A stretch of 64,000 nucleotides of DNA from Argopecten irradians (GCF_041381155.1 NC_091138.1:36015604-36079603), one strand, 5' to 3'; positions 11,547-24,700 are shown, counted from the first letter of the stretch. Made by a program: numbers and translations. Notes: generated by a model from the sequence alone, not told the origin.

Positions 11547-12839
11547 TTGACAGTAGATCTGATATAACCAATTTGTTCACAGTCATTAATTGTAGATACT
11601 TGGATTGTGTATCGAAATAGTTGCATTACAAGGACAAAGCATATGATTACCTCCCTTGATAAAAAAAAAAGGAACTTTTGATTTTGATTTTTAGATTTAA
11701 ATGTCCAGACTGAAGTAAGTTTAAAAAAATTTATGTAAATACTTATTTGTTTTTCGGTAATAATGTTAAACCTCAGATTTGGTTGGAATTTTGATTATCT
11801 AATGAAGGAAACAGAATTGTACAGAAGATAGAAAATTGTAGATGTGACGAATAAATTCCTCTCAGTAGGGCAATCACAATCTGTTTTGTTTCATCATAAG
11901 TCAAATACTCTTCTTCTTTTTCTTCCAAAATACGATTTGAATCTTCTCGTTAGAAAAATCGTGTGAAAAAATATTTGTGCATTCTTATATCATCAAGCAT
12001 GCAAGAGTTTATTAATGTTGTGTACCAATTACAGTGAAGTCCTCGGGGAATAGAAAAACACTTCAAATTAACAAGATTTCAATATATCCAGGATGAAATC
12101 ACATTAAATGTAAGTCATCTGGGAATCAACATCACTTCAAATTCAGCAGTGTTTTCAATATATCCAATTTCATATTAAGTGGGTTCCACTGTAAAAGGTA
12201 AACACATGTACAATGTTATTTTGTTTTGACAGCATTATAGCGGAGTTGCCGCTCTGCATGCATTATCTCAAATCTTTACATTACATCATCAAAGCTTTCT
12301 TCAAACTTGTAAAATTTGTTACAAACAAATGCTCCTTGGTAGATCGTTAATGATATTTTTGTTGATTACATCAGTAAACATTAGTTTCCTTAATTCATAC
12401 CTGAAAACAGTAAATAAAAGGAAAGAAATGAATCTTATTGGTTTGTTATTATTTAGGGTCATTGTCATGTGATGATGATTTATTTAGAATAACCATTTTA
12501 TAAAATGCAATTTGTAAAGTGCTGACATATGCCGAGCTATTGTGAATTTGTCGTGAATAATTATATAAGCTAGAAAGACCTGAATGGTTTAGGGAGAGAT
12601 TGTCTCTGTTAAGTTACAGTATATTGAGTATGGCATGCATTGCATTAATTATAAGAGTGAAATTTACTTGTAAGGAAAAAGTTCTTGGATGACCTGGCAT
12701 GTAATGATTGTATCAGAATGAATTTATAAGTACCAGATATACATGATAAAGACTGCAATTTTGCATACCATTTACATCTGTACTATTGCAGAGCCTAAGG
12801 TTGACATATGCTGGCATACATCATACATCAGGAAATTTA

Positions 12840-13440
12840 CCGTATACGACCTAATAAGCGCCCATGTCTCTATAAGTGCCCCTCCTCTTTTTGAGGCCTC
12901 AATGTCAATTGCCCAGGCATAAATAAAGACCAAAACTACACAAAACTATAGATTTGCAATAATTTTGTCTTATTAGCACCTTAACATTTCAGCTAACCTG
13001 GTCTGAAGGTGAGCTCAATCAACTTCTCCATAACTGCTGGTCGGAATTTAACAAACTTTGACTGGAAGCATCCTTATGGGATACTGACTGAAAATTATAC
13101 AAATAAATGGTCGGGCTGACTCCCTGTGACCTCCTCTGTATAAAGACCCATCTGCTCAATAAGACCATTTTTTAGGGCCCCAATGACCAATATTGAGATG
13201 AGTCAGGCAATGATAATGAGATGTATTCTCATGTCATGGTATTAAAAGGCATAAATATTACCTATACAATTACCTATATAGTCAAACATACATTAGCGAC
13301 GACCTCTGTTTAAAGACCACCTGCTCAGTAAGACCACTTTCTTAGTAATTTTGACACAATTTGACATACCTGGTATGTATTAAGACCACGTGGCTATACA
13401 GACCGTATCTGTTAGTCCCCTGGGACAGGTTTGACAGTAT
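12840..13440 (+). repeat. Dispersed repeat with TATAAAGACC..CTGCTCAATAAGACC words
   Basis: The segment contains CCTAATAAGCGCCCATGTCTC and CTCTATAAGTGCCCCTCC at the left. It then holds two related blocks with TATAAAGACCCATCTGCTC and TTAAAGACCACCTGCTCAGT, each followed by AATAAGACC or AGTAAGACC. A diverged relative lies at about 60350-60510. It encodes no protein that I can see. Confidence 0.5.
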
Positions 13441-13771
13441 AATCTTTAAGTAGTAATACATGTACTTTTATTTAAATAATGGTTAGTCCTAAAAATTAAT
13501 AATTCAACTGAAGTATCATTAACTACTCGGGGGAGGGGGGAGTTAGAATTTACCATATTTGTTCACACTACAATCATTTTCCAGCATCATTTGGTAATTA
13601 TTTGGTTATTAATTATCACTTTTACATGTATGTTTAGACTGCTGGTGGTGTCTAAATGCAAATTGGCATTTTTAAGCAACAATTCAATAATAAATAGAGA
13701 CTGTATGCAAAACTTGCAAATTATAGTATTGTTGGAAAACTTTGAAATTGGTTAAAAAGTTTAGAGTTACT

Positions 13772-14480
13772 TAAGGTGTTGTTCCGCAATGAGCAATTCT
13801 CATCAAATTTAGCAGATTATCTTTGTACTGTCAATGGGGATATCAAATCAAAAATACATCTCACTACTTCTTCCGCTGTTATAACTATGTTCAACAACGC
13901 ATGGATTCATATCGTGTTTTAAACAAGTTCATACCTCTCGATTTGCATGGAAGTATTGAATTATCAGATGACGAAATTACACTCATATGTGCTGGAACAC
14001 CCAGAAATACACTATCTATACAAATAGAGTTTCTCTTTATTTGTTCACATGATATTTATTGTAAAAAATATTATTTTCCGATGCTGATGGCAAAAGAGAA
14101 ATGTAATCTATGTTGTGCAAGCCTGGAGTGATAGGAGAACGAAAATATGACACAGGATGTGGCATCAGAACGCACCTAAAAGTGTATTGTTTAATCTTCT
14201 GCTATCAGCCCCGGAAAAAAATATCATTCTAGTATATCAAGTTTAAAAAAAATTATAACGAAACTTCCGTCTCTCTCTCATCCCACCCCGCCTTTCTGTA
14301 TATCTTACTATGCCTAATTTCTGCCTCCTCTTTAAATTTCCTTCTCCATGCATCTATCTATCTCTCCCGCTCAAAATTGTACATATGAATATATATTGTC
14401 ATCTTGTTGTATATGTATTTATTAAATTGTGTTGGGAGAGGGCTTGGTTGGACAACTTGTGCCAGATCCCATTGTGTATG
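13772..14480 (+). pseudogene. Decayed 3' end of a non-LTR retrotransposon (RT C-terminal region)
   Basis: Codons 13826-14131 read YCQWGYQIKNTSHYFFRC..YVQQRMDSY. This fits the C-x2-(C/G)..(E/N)T..H(Y/F)F..C..Y..QR signature found after the reverse transcriptase domain of many animal non-LTR elements. In a different frame just upstream, FRNEQFSSNLADYLC matches the usual R..N..SSLN..L lead-in, so at least one frameshift separates the parts. The reading frame has no ATG. The region to about 14480 looks like the element's 3' tail (CTCTCCCGCTCAAAATTGTA). It is a broken remnant, not a working gene. Confidence 0.6.
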
Positions 14481-17400
14481 TTTGATACAAACAAAGTATG
14501 TTCATACCAATAATAAAGATGTTCGGGGAGCAGATGTTTGGACCTTTAGAATGATGGAGTTTATATTACAACTGTCAAGTACAGCTGTATACATTTGTAA
14601 ACCATTTCATCGAGTAAAGTTAGTTTTATTAATCTTTTGATGACTGCAACTCAATATATAAAAGGTCAAAGGTCCTGATAATGAAGTAGGAATAAAGGGC
14701 CAAACTCAAATGAGGAAATATTTACCTTACTCAAATGAGGAAATTTGCCTAACTTTTAAGGTCAGAGGGGTCATCTGTTCAACGATTGACGAAAAAATAT
14801 GCAAATGAAAAAGTAAATTAAAGAAATTATCGGAAACTGTTTTCATATAATACGCATACAGAGCGTACAAAGGTTCCCAGATTCCTTACTCTCCAGTTAT
14901 CATATGATAGAAAAAGAAAAATGCCCCTTTCATATAGTTGTGTAATCCTGGTTGGTCACAAAGGTGATTATGTGTGGACTCAACTCTGGTAGCAAGATAT
15001 TTATTGGCCACACTTTTCCTTGGTGAAAGTTAAACTTGAGCACAAATCCAACTTTATAGATCTGTGGTCGAGACCCTCCCTATCCCCTTACGGGGGTAAT
15101 GACGTACTTTAAAACACCAATTGTTTGCCTCATTGACTTCGGTGAATGGAGTTCGTCATGTTAACACTCGGATATATATACAGTGCAGTTTGAACAGTTT
15201 AAAAATGAAAGTTAAATTTGAATTCCCCTGTAGGCGATTTCCGTACTCGAAGCAGTTTTTTTATTCGCCTGCATAGATTACCGTTAAATGCATCAAGGTA
15301 CACGCCTATCTACAAAATGTATATAACCACTCCAAAAGCCAACTCGAGTTTAATGTATGAGTGAAATGTGCATTTACCGGACGCATATTTAATTTTTCCG
15401 CCAAACAGTATCAAAGTACATATACGAGTTATGGAATGCATCTAAATGGAAAAAGAAAATGGTCACAATACGACTAGCTAAGAATACATTTACTTTCATA
15501 GATATTTCCCGTGTTCGATTGTGCGAAGTTAATATCCTTACATTTCAATTTTATTCAAAGGATGAGCATCTAAGATATATTGTATATGTATCAATGAAAA
15601 TAACTATATCAAACCACATAGGTTATCAGGAATTCCACAGGCGTTAGGCTCTATATAGATATTTTTTTCTACGTATTACTGTGATAACACAGTTTTACAT
15701 AATTCAATAAAGCAATTTATCATGACTTTTAAAGTCATCGCGTGAATACTGCTTTAAAGATGGAAAAAAGACCTAATACAAGTGCACATACAAGTGTAAC
15801 AAAGATTTAGTAATAACAATAGGTTATATGTTAGAGGTTTTTATTTATAGGACTTTACTTACGTAATTTGACTAAGTATATCACAACCATATTAGGTCAT
15901 ACCCATACATACATGTACCACTGTTGCTCGCGATATACGTATATACCCCAGAAGTTTATTCAGAAATACGCAATAACTATTTGTAATATAGACTGACAAT
16001 GAAACATTCCTTTACAGTCCAACTTGTCATCGATAATTGATATCAGTTGACCGTTTTTATATTTTGGCATTGCTTTCAGGGTCATATTGATTTAAATCTT
16101 GATCATTTCAGTAGTTTGAATAAAGCAATTCCTATTGAAAGCACTGCATCGTGTCGTAACTAAGCTCTTTTTTAATTGGTCGATATTTATGACATGTATT
16201 CATGCTGTCGACAACTCGATAAATGAATTATAAATATTCAAATATAATAATATTTTTAAATGAAAAATGGCCGGATCAATACATGTGATTTTTATTGACA
16301 GTCGCGTTCCCGACAACTTGAATGGGAGAGTGGTCCTATGAATTGGTGTCTGTAATACCGGGGTTTATTTAGGCTAACATAATCTACATACCGTATATAT
16401 ACATGTTTATATTATCATGTGTCGAGATTTCTATAGGTCATTTTCCTGTAAAATTAATACTTTGAACATACAGTCCATTTCAACAAATTGATATAGTCTG
16501 TTTACGTTCCATTTTTATGGTTTAAATAATTTCATACACCAGGGCGTTCACCGAATATTTCACTATAGAAGTGTGTTGTTTCATACCCTCTATTTTTAAT
16601 TTCGTGATTATTATCACGAATTGAACCATAAACGAAATACCAAGTTTACACTTTTGTGAAAATCGTTAAGTCCACTTGAGATACTCATATTACTAGTGCA
16701 AATAGTCTGTACCTGCGGATCTCGAACACCGGTTTGATAAATCAAGTTATGATTTATAATGCAACACGAGAATGACAGAAATACACGTGTGTCTTTTATA
16801 TTTGTGTTTCTGGAAATGATACTCATCTGAAGAAACGAAAATTGTACGATGTTAGAATATTAAACCGTTTAAAAGTTAAATATAGTGACATATAAAGTAC
16901 ATTTTGAAAACATCAACAAAGCCCAGAATGTGTATCTATAGAGCGTGTCACGAGAAAGGATGGCTGTATGGGTGGTTATTAGTCTAAGTATCAGTAACAA
17001 TTTAGTAGTTTGCATCATTTAAAGTTTTAGCATGTCAGATTTTGGAAGACACCCGGCCCACGTACTAAGGGCTTTATTGTAGAATATCCCCGGTTTTTGC
17101 ATTAATCAAGCATGGCCTTCAAGATCAATAATGACATTGTTACAATTGACATAAATTTTCCTGTTAGTTGTAAGAAACCAAGAAGAATTCAGTTCATGCT
17201 CTACATACCCATACACCTATCTTTGATTGATGGTGAAGAATATAGTCTCCGAGTCCACTAAGTTACCAATGTTGTCAATCTTCATTTGTTCTTGTAAAGC
17301 ACAACTAAGACATCAGTTTTGAAATACAAATCTGTGATTGTTTTTATTTAAACATGAAAAAGAAACATATATGTAACTAGTCTATCGAGATCTTTAACTC

Positions 17401-17825
17401 GGACTTAAACTGGTGTGCAGTTGTTTGTTTTGATTGCACTAAGTGTTTTATGACAGAAAAAAACCGTTATGTTTCTGAAACCATGCAGCGCCGCGCGGCA
17501 ATAAAGCAGCATATGGAAAACCTTATACATCAAAAAAGAAAAAAAAAGAAAGAAATCATCACGGTACGGTTGGTATCCCAAAATGGATCCTATAACATAA
17601 TGCACGGCCAATGATACTCTCTCTAGAGTATGCACTGTGACTAAGGAAATAACAGGATGACAACCATGTCAACATATACAGTGTATAACTTTCCACACAA
17701 ACTTCAACGAAAATGTGATTTACGAAACTTCGTGATAATCCGAACAATGTTGTCACAGAGAAGAATATAAACAATATACTCAGTGTTAAATTCCAGATAT
17801 TCCGACTTTGGAACACATCCTAACA
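14481..17825. other. Gene-poor AT-rich stretch
   Basis: No gene or repeat family is supportable. Small inverted repeats occur (for example TTCGTGAT-TATT-ATCACGAA near 16600). TTTATT at 17343-17348 could serve as a minus-strand poly(A) signal for the gene at 17826-18590. Confidence 0.4.
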
Positions 17826-18590
17826 TCAAAAGAAAAAGAAGGAGCCAGGGTCCGTGTTTTCATCTCCGTCCAGGAGCTGATTAAGTCTTTGAGATGACAC
17901 TACATTTCCCAATTTCCTACCTCGATGGGCCCGTTTTGGTTTAATTCCAGGAATTGGAGATGCTTCCCGATCCAGGTCTCGTAACCGACTTCGATATTCC
18001 GACATTGAACCCTCAGATCTGACCGAGTATGCCTGAGTTTCCGAGAACCTCTCGGACGATGTGTTGATTGATGGTAATTTGAAGTTAACGATGGGTAGCG
18101 TTGCGTTTGATTGTCGACTTGATACAGACAACTTCCGGTTTGATTTGGACCATTTTGGCCCTGACTCAGTTTTATTAGGTTTTGTATTTCCAAGCTCGTC
18201 AGGATCTTTTCCGGCACGGTTGGTGGTATACACTTTGTTGACGTAAATTCCTTTAAGTTTATAATATGCCTTTTGCCTGTTGATATTTCCAGACGGTTGG
18301 ACAACCGGTTTTAATGAGTTATTCTTCACTTTGCGTTTTTGCAAATTGTTCAGTTCCAGCTCTAAGGTAGATAACTTCAGGTCAGCGATAACCTTGTTGT
18401 CCGTCTTTAACCCTATGGCTTGGTTTTGACGGAAGGTCAAGTCTCTTTTTCGGTCAGCGTCCCGTCCGCGGTAAACGCTTCGCATCGTGTAGTACTTGGG
18501 TCCACCGGCTGCGGCCGGAGGAAAGCTAGCGTGAACATAGGGCAACTGGGAGGATGATATCCCAACGAAATCATAGCTGTTTCCAGCCAT
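17826..18590 (-). CDS. Unrecognised basic protein, 254 aa
   Basis: The minus-strand frame from ATG at 18590-18588 to TGA at 17828-17826 is 254 codons. I chose this ATG because its context (AGGAAAATGG) has A at -3 and G at +4; the frame stays open upstream but has no further ATG before the possible splice site. The protein is rich in Lys, Arg, Ser and Asn. Notable stretches are an N-terminal MAGNSYDFVGISSSQLPY, a leucine-spaced segment LSTLELELNNLQKRKVKNN that could form a short coiled coil, an Arg/Asp-rich SEYRSRLRDLDREASPIPG, and a C-terminus ending GSFFFF. There is no signal peptide or membrane helix. I do not recognise a family. Its length, balanced amino-acid use and non-repetitive sequence in AT-rich surroundings support a real gene. 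It may be the last exon of a longer gene (see 18952-19193). Confidence 0.6.
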   Translation of the reverse strand: MAGNSYDFVGISSSQLPYVHASFPPAAAGGPKYYTMRSVYRGRDADRKRDLTFRQNQAIGLKTDNKVIADLKLSTLELELNNLQKRKVKNNSLKPVVQPSGNINRQKAYYKLKGIYVNKVYTTNRAGKDPDELGNTKPNKTESGPKWSKSNRKLSVSSRQSNATLPIVNFKLPSINTSSERFSETQAYSVRSEGSMSEYRSRLRDLDREASPIPGIKPKRAHRGRKLGNVVSSQRLNQLLDGDENTDPGSFFFF

Positions 18591-18951
18591 TTTCCTGTTA
18601 TTCAATTTTCTGTATCTAACATCACATTCACTTCAAAATAAAAGCAAAACGAATCCGAAAAACTGGAAGTACTGCTAAACCATGACACTTTGAATTGAAA
18701 CAATGGGCACAATGGTTGAATTGCCGCAGACAACTTAGAAGTATGAAGTCAGTTTCAGCTCCTCGGAATACATTTAAGGCTGAAATGTGGTCTTTCTAAC
18801 ACAATTTAATCCGTATAACACATTAGATCCACGATACTGAAATTCCAAACACAGCTTTGAACGTAGAAGTTTTGACGTCTTCCAAGACCTTTCGGTGACG
18901 ATTGCTCATTTCAGAAGTCGATGGCAAACTGTTGGTCTCCGAGAAGCTTAC

Positions 18952-19193
18952 TTTTTGTTTAAATCCACATCCGTGATTAATGGAATAACTTCACGAGAGG
19001 TTAACAAATAGGAAACTAAGGGACAACGAGCAAGTTTAAGTGATTTATCATTTTTAGATGGTACGTAGTTTGTATTGAGGGTCTCCACGCGCTCGAGTCC
19101 GCCCAGAGCCAGTTTCTGTTTTTGTTGACGCGACTTTGTGACATCCAAGTCAGTTGACAAATAAATCCAATATGTTGTACCCGAGTATTTCAT
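18952..19193 (-). CDS. Possible upstream coding exon of the 17826-18590 gene
   Basis: On the minus strand a frame opens at ATG 19193 and reads MKYSGTTYWIYLSTDLDVTK... for 80 codons. It then meets GTAAGC at 18951-18946, a good splice donor; the frame's stop codon lies inside that donor. The exon would end in phase 2. Two AG acceptors in front of the downstream exon (next base 18594 or 18615) both restore the frame into KMAGNSYDF. A CTTAG directly before the ATG could itself be an acceptor, in which case the ATG is internal. The acceptors have weak pyrimidine tracts, so this remains a candidate. Confidence 0.3.
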
Positions 19194-22100
19194 CTAAGTT
19201 GCTAAGGGTTTTAAAGTACTTCACGATGAAAATCATATATGCGATATCCATCCGGCGTTATAGAGCACAGTCTTACTCCGTAATCACCAAAGAATAAATA
19301 TAATTCATTATGAATTGTTCAAAGCACTGAACATAATTCTGTATAAAGGTATCACTGGTTTGATCCATTAACACTTAAGATATGCACAGGTAGACGGGTA
19401 TTGACGGTCTATAATAGGTATGATATACGCTATATAAACACACGTGTTCACCGCAATACACAAAGTGTTAAAGCTATCACGGCCCGATAGCCCTACATCC
19501 TCGCTGTTCCGTTCAGTGGCGTTTCTGAATTGGACACCTACCCGTTGGATTGCTCACACAAAGCTTTCCCCGATAACTCTAATGTGGTATCAATGTATTG
19601 TTTTTGAATTACATTTATAGACAATAGCCAACCATGATCGGCAGAACTTAATCAGTTCACGAATCAATATTAGTTGTCGGTCGGTGCGCGGCCCGAAATA
19701 GTCCTATAAGTGTTGATTTGTGGTGTCACCAACACCGTTCGCCACTAATGTAAAATCCTATATGTGATACACCACCAATTATTAAGTCTTCTGACTAAAA
19801 CATTTACTAATAACCGCTTGTATTGATGCTATTTGAACTCGGAAATTTGATGTTTGAAGATCAAAGAATTGGTAAAAGGAATGGATTTTCAAACAATAGC
19901 TTCTCACTGGAACTCTCCGACAACAACATGCTTGCTGACAAAGGGAGGCTCATGGAGTCGTGATGATAGGGTGAAGACCGGTTGTAAATAACTGTATAGA
20001 TAAAACTCAATATATCTCCATAAAACCCACGTAAATTTAAAGTAATCGTTTAATAAAGCACTTTCTGTAGTCCACTCCCTGTCTAGCTTAGTTCGGCAAG
20101 TGTTACATTTAATAACATCCGTAACAAACAATATCGACATAAGCCGGCGTTTATCCTGCAATAACTGCCTGTACACCATTTGGTAGAGGTGAAAGTTCCC
20201 GTAACTTGACCTCGAAATGAACTTTTAAAGTTCGGCTATAAATTTTATCTTTGCGCTATGCGACATTATCTCCTCTGGTGCCAAATTTATAATGCCAGGC
20301 TCGACTTACCCTTAATATTCCAGGGGTTACTGTCACTGTCGCGGGTGGTTGGTTGTTGGGTCATTTAAGGACGACCATTCCTGTATATGATGTGTTGTAT
20401 GTGATGAGTGTTTGCATGATTTGTAAGTCTGTGGTATGTTCGACTCTTGTTCGTTGTATGGTGCTATCTCACTGAAGCATACTGCTACGAAAGACACCGA
20501 ACGCACAACTTCGGAACTTTCCGGAAATACTAGACATGCAATGTTTCACTGTATGTCATTTCTGTGTTGTGAACTGATCTAATGTTTTCAACCTTGACCA
20601 CAATCATTCTAAAATACACGTATACCGGGACATTTTCCCATCATTGCATCAGAGCTACAACATAGCACGTGACTATTCAAAACTGTTTAAGTAAGTGACA
20701 TGTGGGAAGTGTAGGCTGTTGCTTGCTATCTGATCCCTAATATAATACAACTTTTGGAAGTATGCTGTTTAAATGTCTCTGTCGGAGTGTGATGTTGTGA
20801 TTGGGTCTTAAATAAATTTCATGTTTAACTGTCCAAATGAGTTATGAAGTGTTTGAATACATTATGGCTGGCGTTTTAAGGATCATATTGAAGATGCTTG
20901 TTGCCAAATTTTACATTATGAATAGTCATTGCTGGAACAAAGCGTGCGAATCTCCGTGTTGGATAATACTTATACATGCTTATCTGTTTTGAACAACTTG
21001 TACGTATAATACTTTTCTGCTGCGCATCTCCTGGAAACAAAAAAGAACCAACGACATTATTTATAAGTCAAGTGTTCCTTATATCCCTTACGCTGCGGGT
21101 TATCGATATATTGTATTTGACCTTACGTTGACCCTGGGTACTTCTTCAAATGTCGAGTAGGTTTAGGGGGAGGGGCGGACGGCTGGAGTCTATAAATTAT
21201 ATAAACATTTACACATATTGTTGTTTGATTTCTCAAATTTACTGTTCTTCCAAACCATGCCCGAGTTATTGATCAGCAAGAGATCGACTTTCTCGAGTAA
21301 ACGTGACATTTTATATACTTACAACGTAAGTACATGCAAACACTTGGCCGTCTTACAAAACATGACAGTGATTTAGTATCTATTGCTAGGAGACTATATA
21401 AATTACACATTCGAGTGACTTCAGTTAGACAGGTTAGCAACGGACCCTATTGGTGTCAAATTAAATGTAAATACGAAAAAATAAGAATTTTTGCGAATAT
21501 AAGCAATACTTTTGAATAAATGTCATTTATTTTGCCTTTTTCAAACTTTTGGGATTATTTACAAATATATTGATTGCGTTTGTTCGCAATATTTTTCGTA
21601 TCTAATCTGTCACCAATGTGACGAAGCCCTTTTGCTGTGTCTGTAAATTTTTGCGCATTTCGTGTGCGATAAAATATGTTTTATAGTATCTAACAATAAA
21701 ACGTACCAAGAAGAATTTTTATTCATGTAGCTTATCGACAACTTTGCTTTCTCTTTCTTCGCCCCCAACACGACAACTTGAACACTTATGCCGATCACAA
21801 AATATGATGATCACCGAATATATACCACTTCTAAAGGACCCACTACGCATATATACATTACAGAAACAAATAAAAACTGAAAGTTTGTGAATAGTAACTT
21901 CAAATTTGTATTTAGAACATCTAAATCGATACAATCAGAAAAATAAATACTTGATTCTCGTTTTTAAACTATACGCGTATCTTGACGTGTGCGAGTTCTG
22001 AAAATTGACTATGCTTAATCCAATATACATGTGTCAGTGTTGCAGAGAATGTTTGAAACTGAATATTATTTATTGATCATTCAATTTTGTATTATACAGC

Positions 22101-22620
22101 TTGTTTCACAGGAACACTAAAAACTTTTTATGTAAATGACGACGCCGGGGAATATAAGACGACCCGCATTATAGGAATGAACGATTAGTAATTTTAAAAA
22201 CTTGTGTAGAAAGTGATGATAAGAGTGGTATTAACAGTAAGCTTGCTAAATTTTAGGACTTTATAACATTACCAAAATAATTTTAAATACGTGTTAAGAT
22301 TATACACCGCGTATCTTTAACTAACAACACTTTCATGTGTTGTTAGTATTGTCTCCCTTTGTACCTGTAATGTGTCGTGAAAATGTATCTTTGCGTGCTT
22401 TGATCCAGGCAGTGTATCTCCTCTAACCCCTTCAGAAATGTAATAAATAACACGTATGCAAGATGGTCCATTACCCGCAGCACAGGAAAAATTGAATTAT
22501 TTTACATGAGTAAGAAAACAAATCGTATAATAGATGTCATGTTCGAATAACTATTGGTATATTTCTATAATGACTTAATTCAACAGTATCGTCGTTTTAG
22601 GTATAAATCATAATCAAGTC
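19194..22620. other. Gene-poor stretch
   Basis: No supportable gene. Near 20310, CCAGGGGTTACTGTCACTG resembles one end of fold-back family C but lacks a partner. At 22140-22190 lies a short block shared in reverse with about 1540-1590. A perfect 11-bp hairpin with a six-base loop sits at 22320-22347 (arms CTAACAACAC and GTGTTGTTAG). Confidence 0.4.
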
Positions 22621-22722
22621 ACCTAAGCCACGCCCAGAAATGTAAATCGCACGCCAATCAAAGTCGCACGAGAATTGCACGCCATCGAGCTTGCGGTCGT
22701 CTGCAAACAAACAAAGGCAGCC

Positions 22723-22814
22723 ATGTTTGACAACTTTTGTGAAGATTTAAACGGAGAGGGTACGAACTTGAAGAAAAGGACATCAAACGAGCTTTTAAAG
22801 ATGGGAACATGTTG
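22723..22814 (+). CDS. Possible first coding exon of an unrecognised gene
   Basis: ATG at 22723 in a good context (GGCAGCCATG) opens 30 codons, MFDNFCEDLNGEGTNLKKRT..., ending at a GTAAAA donor (22815-22820), phase 2. Upstream 22620-22720 is richer in CpG and has a CCAAT word (CGCCAATCAAAG), as expected near a promoter. I could not find a following exon with confidence. A decayed gene copy is the main alternative. Confidence 0.25.
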
Positions 22815-24439
22815 GTAAAATGTGAAATTATCCATGATGTATTTCGACTTTCTTCATTTTATATTTTTTCACTCCTAAATTGAACGAAAATAATTTTTAG
22901 TGCGTGAACGTGTACGGTGCTTGATATACCGTTATCCGAAGAGTTCTGTTGTGGATTCGACCTTTAGCGATTGAAAATGTGTCCTTATAATAATTTAGGG
23001 ACCGATTCAACATCAGAACCCTTCGAAATTGTGCGCAGAACGAGCTCCTTGAAATATCAATCTGACATGAAATGTCAGTGTTTTGGTGGTGGAGCACAGG
23101 GGCATGTAATATATTCTTGTTATTGTTGACTTGAAGTTTTTGATTGAAACCTATTTTGATATTTATTACACGATGTAAAAGATGCACGTTTTCCAGTTAA
23201 TATACGCAAAGCCCCTTATCTATATCAATAAGATTTTAAACTGTGTGCACCATAGAATAATAAAAATATTAAAATTGGACAACACTCCCCCCCCCTTCAT
23301 CCCGTAATTAAAAAAAAAAACGAAAAGAAAAAAACCCGTACACTACGTTACAAAGTGTATATTGACTTCTACTTTAATCCTTATACATGATGGTATAACA
23401 AGAATTCTATCCTACCAATAGTGACAATTTCAAATGGTAATGTTATGTTCTAAATAGGGATTGGATTTCGTTTTTATGTTAACCATGCTTTTATGGAGCA
23501 ATTCCTCTAAGAATATATTCTATGGACGTCTTGTGAATCAACTTTTCTTTGGGAATTTTTCTTTATATTTATAAACGGGACATTCCTTGCATAAGAAAAG
23601 TTCACTGCCATGTCTAGTGTAGTCTGTTGCATTTGATATGGAACTGAACACGAATGCATTAATTATAATCGTCCATCAAGTCGATTTCTATTGTGAAATA
23701 TTTGCTGAACTAGAGCGTGTTTTAAATGTTTTCAAGAAATAAACTTGGTTATATTTGTCTCTTTCTAAAACAATTCAAATGAGAAATGAAATTCAATCAA
23801 AATATGAAACTACATACATATAACTATTTACATGAAAAATAATCTAAGAAAAAAAACACTGAAATAAAATCTAACTCTGTTACAGTAGGAGGCATTCTAG
23901 AACTCAACCAGGAGTCTCTTAAATCACAGGCTTTTAACTCGATTGATATACAGGTACATTTACATGTGCAACACCAGTACTACACATATAGAGATGTCCG
24001 CATATCTATAGATTCAAAACCAGGTGATTTAATCATGATCAGTCAATCGAGTTTGCCACTGTGACATAACGAGTAAGAATTACAATTTTCATACAGCAGG
24101 CTTTTGGAAGAAAAAAATGTTATTCTACATGGAGTATATTTTTATCTAAAATATCTTTATTTAAAATGGTCTATGCAATCAGATGGACACTGGGTTACGT
24201 AAATTTCAAAACAAAAACTAAAAATACAGAAATCAAATACCGGTAATTTGAAGATTATTTTCTAGCAATATGCTGAAATGGATACATCTTGCGCAGTTTC
24301 AAGTCTATGATGGATTATCTTTCTTATAAGGCATGCATATAAGCATGGGATTTCGACCAAATCCCACTTTTTTCATTAGTTTAGCATTAGAAATATTTCG
24401 GTACATTATCTTATGTAATTATAATTGTAAAAGTATGAA

Positions 24440-24700
24440 ATGTATTTGAAATTAAAAAAAAGGACGATATTTGTATGCTGTATGCGGAGTAAGTAACGGT
24501 ATGATTGTGTTTAAAAACGTAACTGAAAAACTAAAAGTGCGATTTATTTAAAGTTAAAAATGGACGATGTTTTGAAGCATGCGAAGTAAGTAAAAAAAAC
24601 CTACAAGTTCGACTGTTAAAAGTTACAAACGCACGTTGTTTGCATGATGCATGCGAAGTAAGTAAAGGTAAAATTGTATTTAAAGTTGCGATGCTTAGCA
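24440..24700 (+). repeat. Three diverged tandem repeats containing GCGAAGTAAGTAA
   Basis: Blocks of the form GGACGAT..TGTATGCGGAGTAAGTAA (about 24461), GGACGATGTTTTGAAGCATG (about 24561) and GCACGTTG..GATGCATGCGAAG (about 24631) each end in AAGTAAGTAA. Spacing is uneven (about 100 then 70 bp). Confidence 0.5.

Larger units (their letters stand above)
10696..13771. other. Intergenic region downstream of POLDIP3
   Basis: No gene is supportable. It contains the probable 3' untranslated region, fold-back element family C copy 2 (11227-11546), and a dispersed repeat at 12840-13440. The rest is AT-rich with no long reading frame. Confidence 0.5.

Noticed and set aside
13823..14131. 102-codon frame as an intact gene
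   Set aside because: It has no ATG start, matches only the tail of RT proteins and is frameshifted relative to its lead-in.
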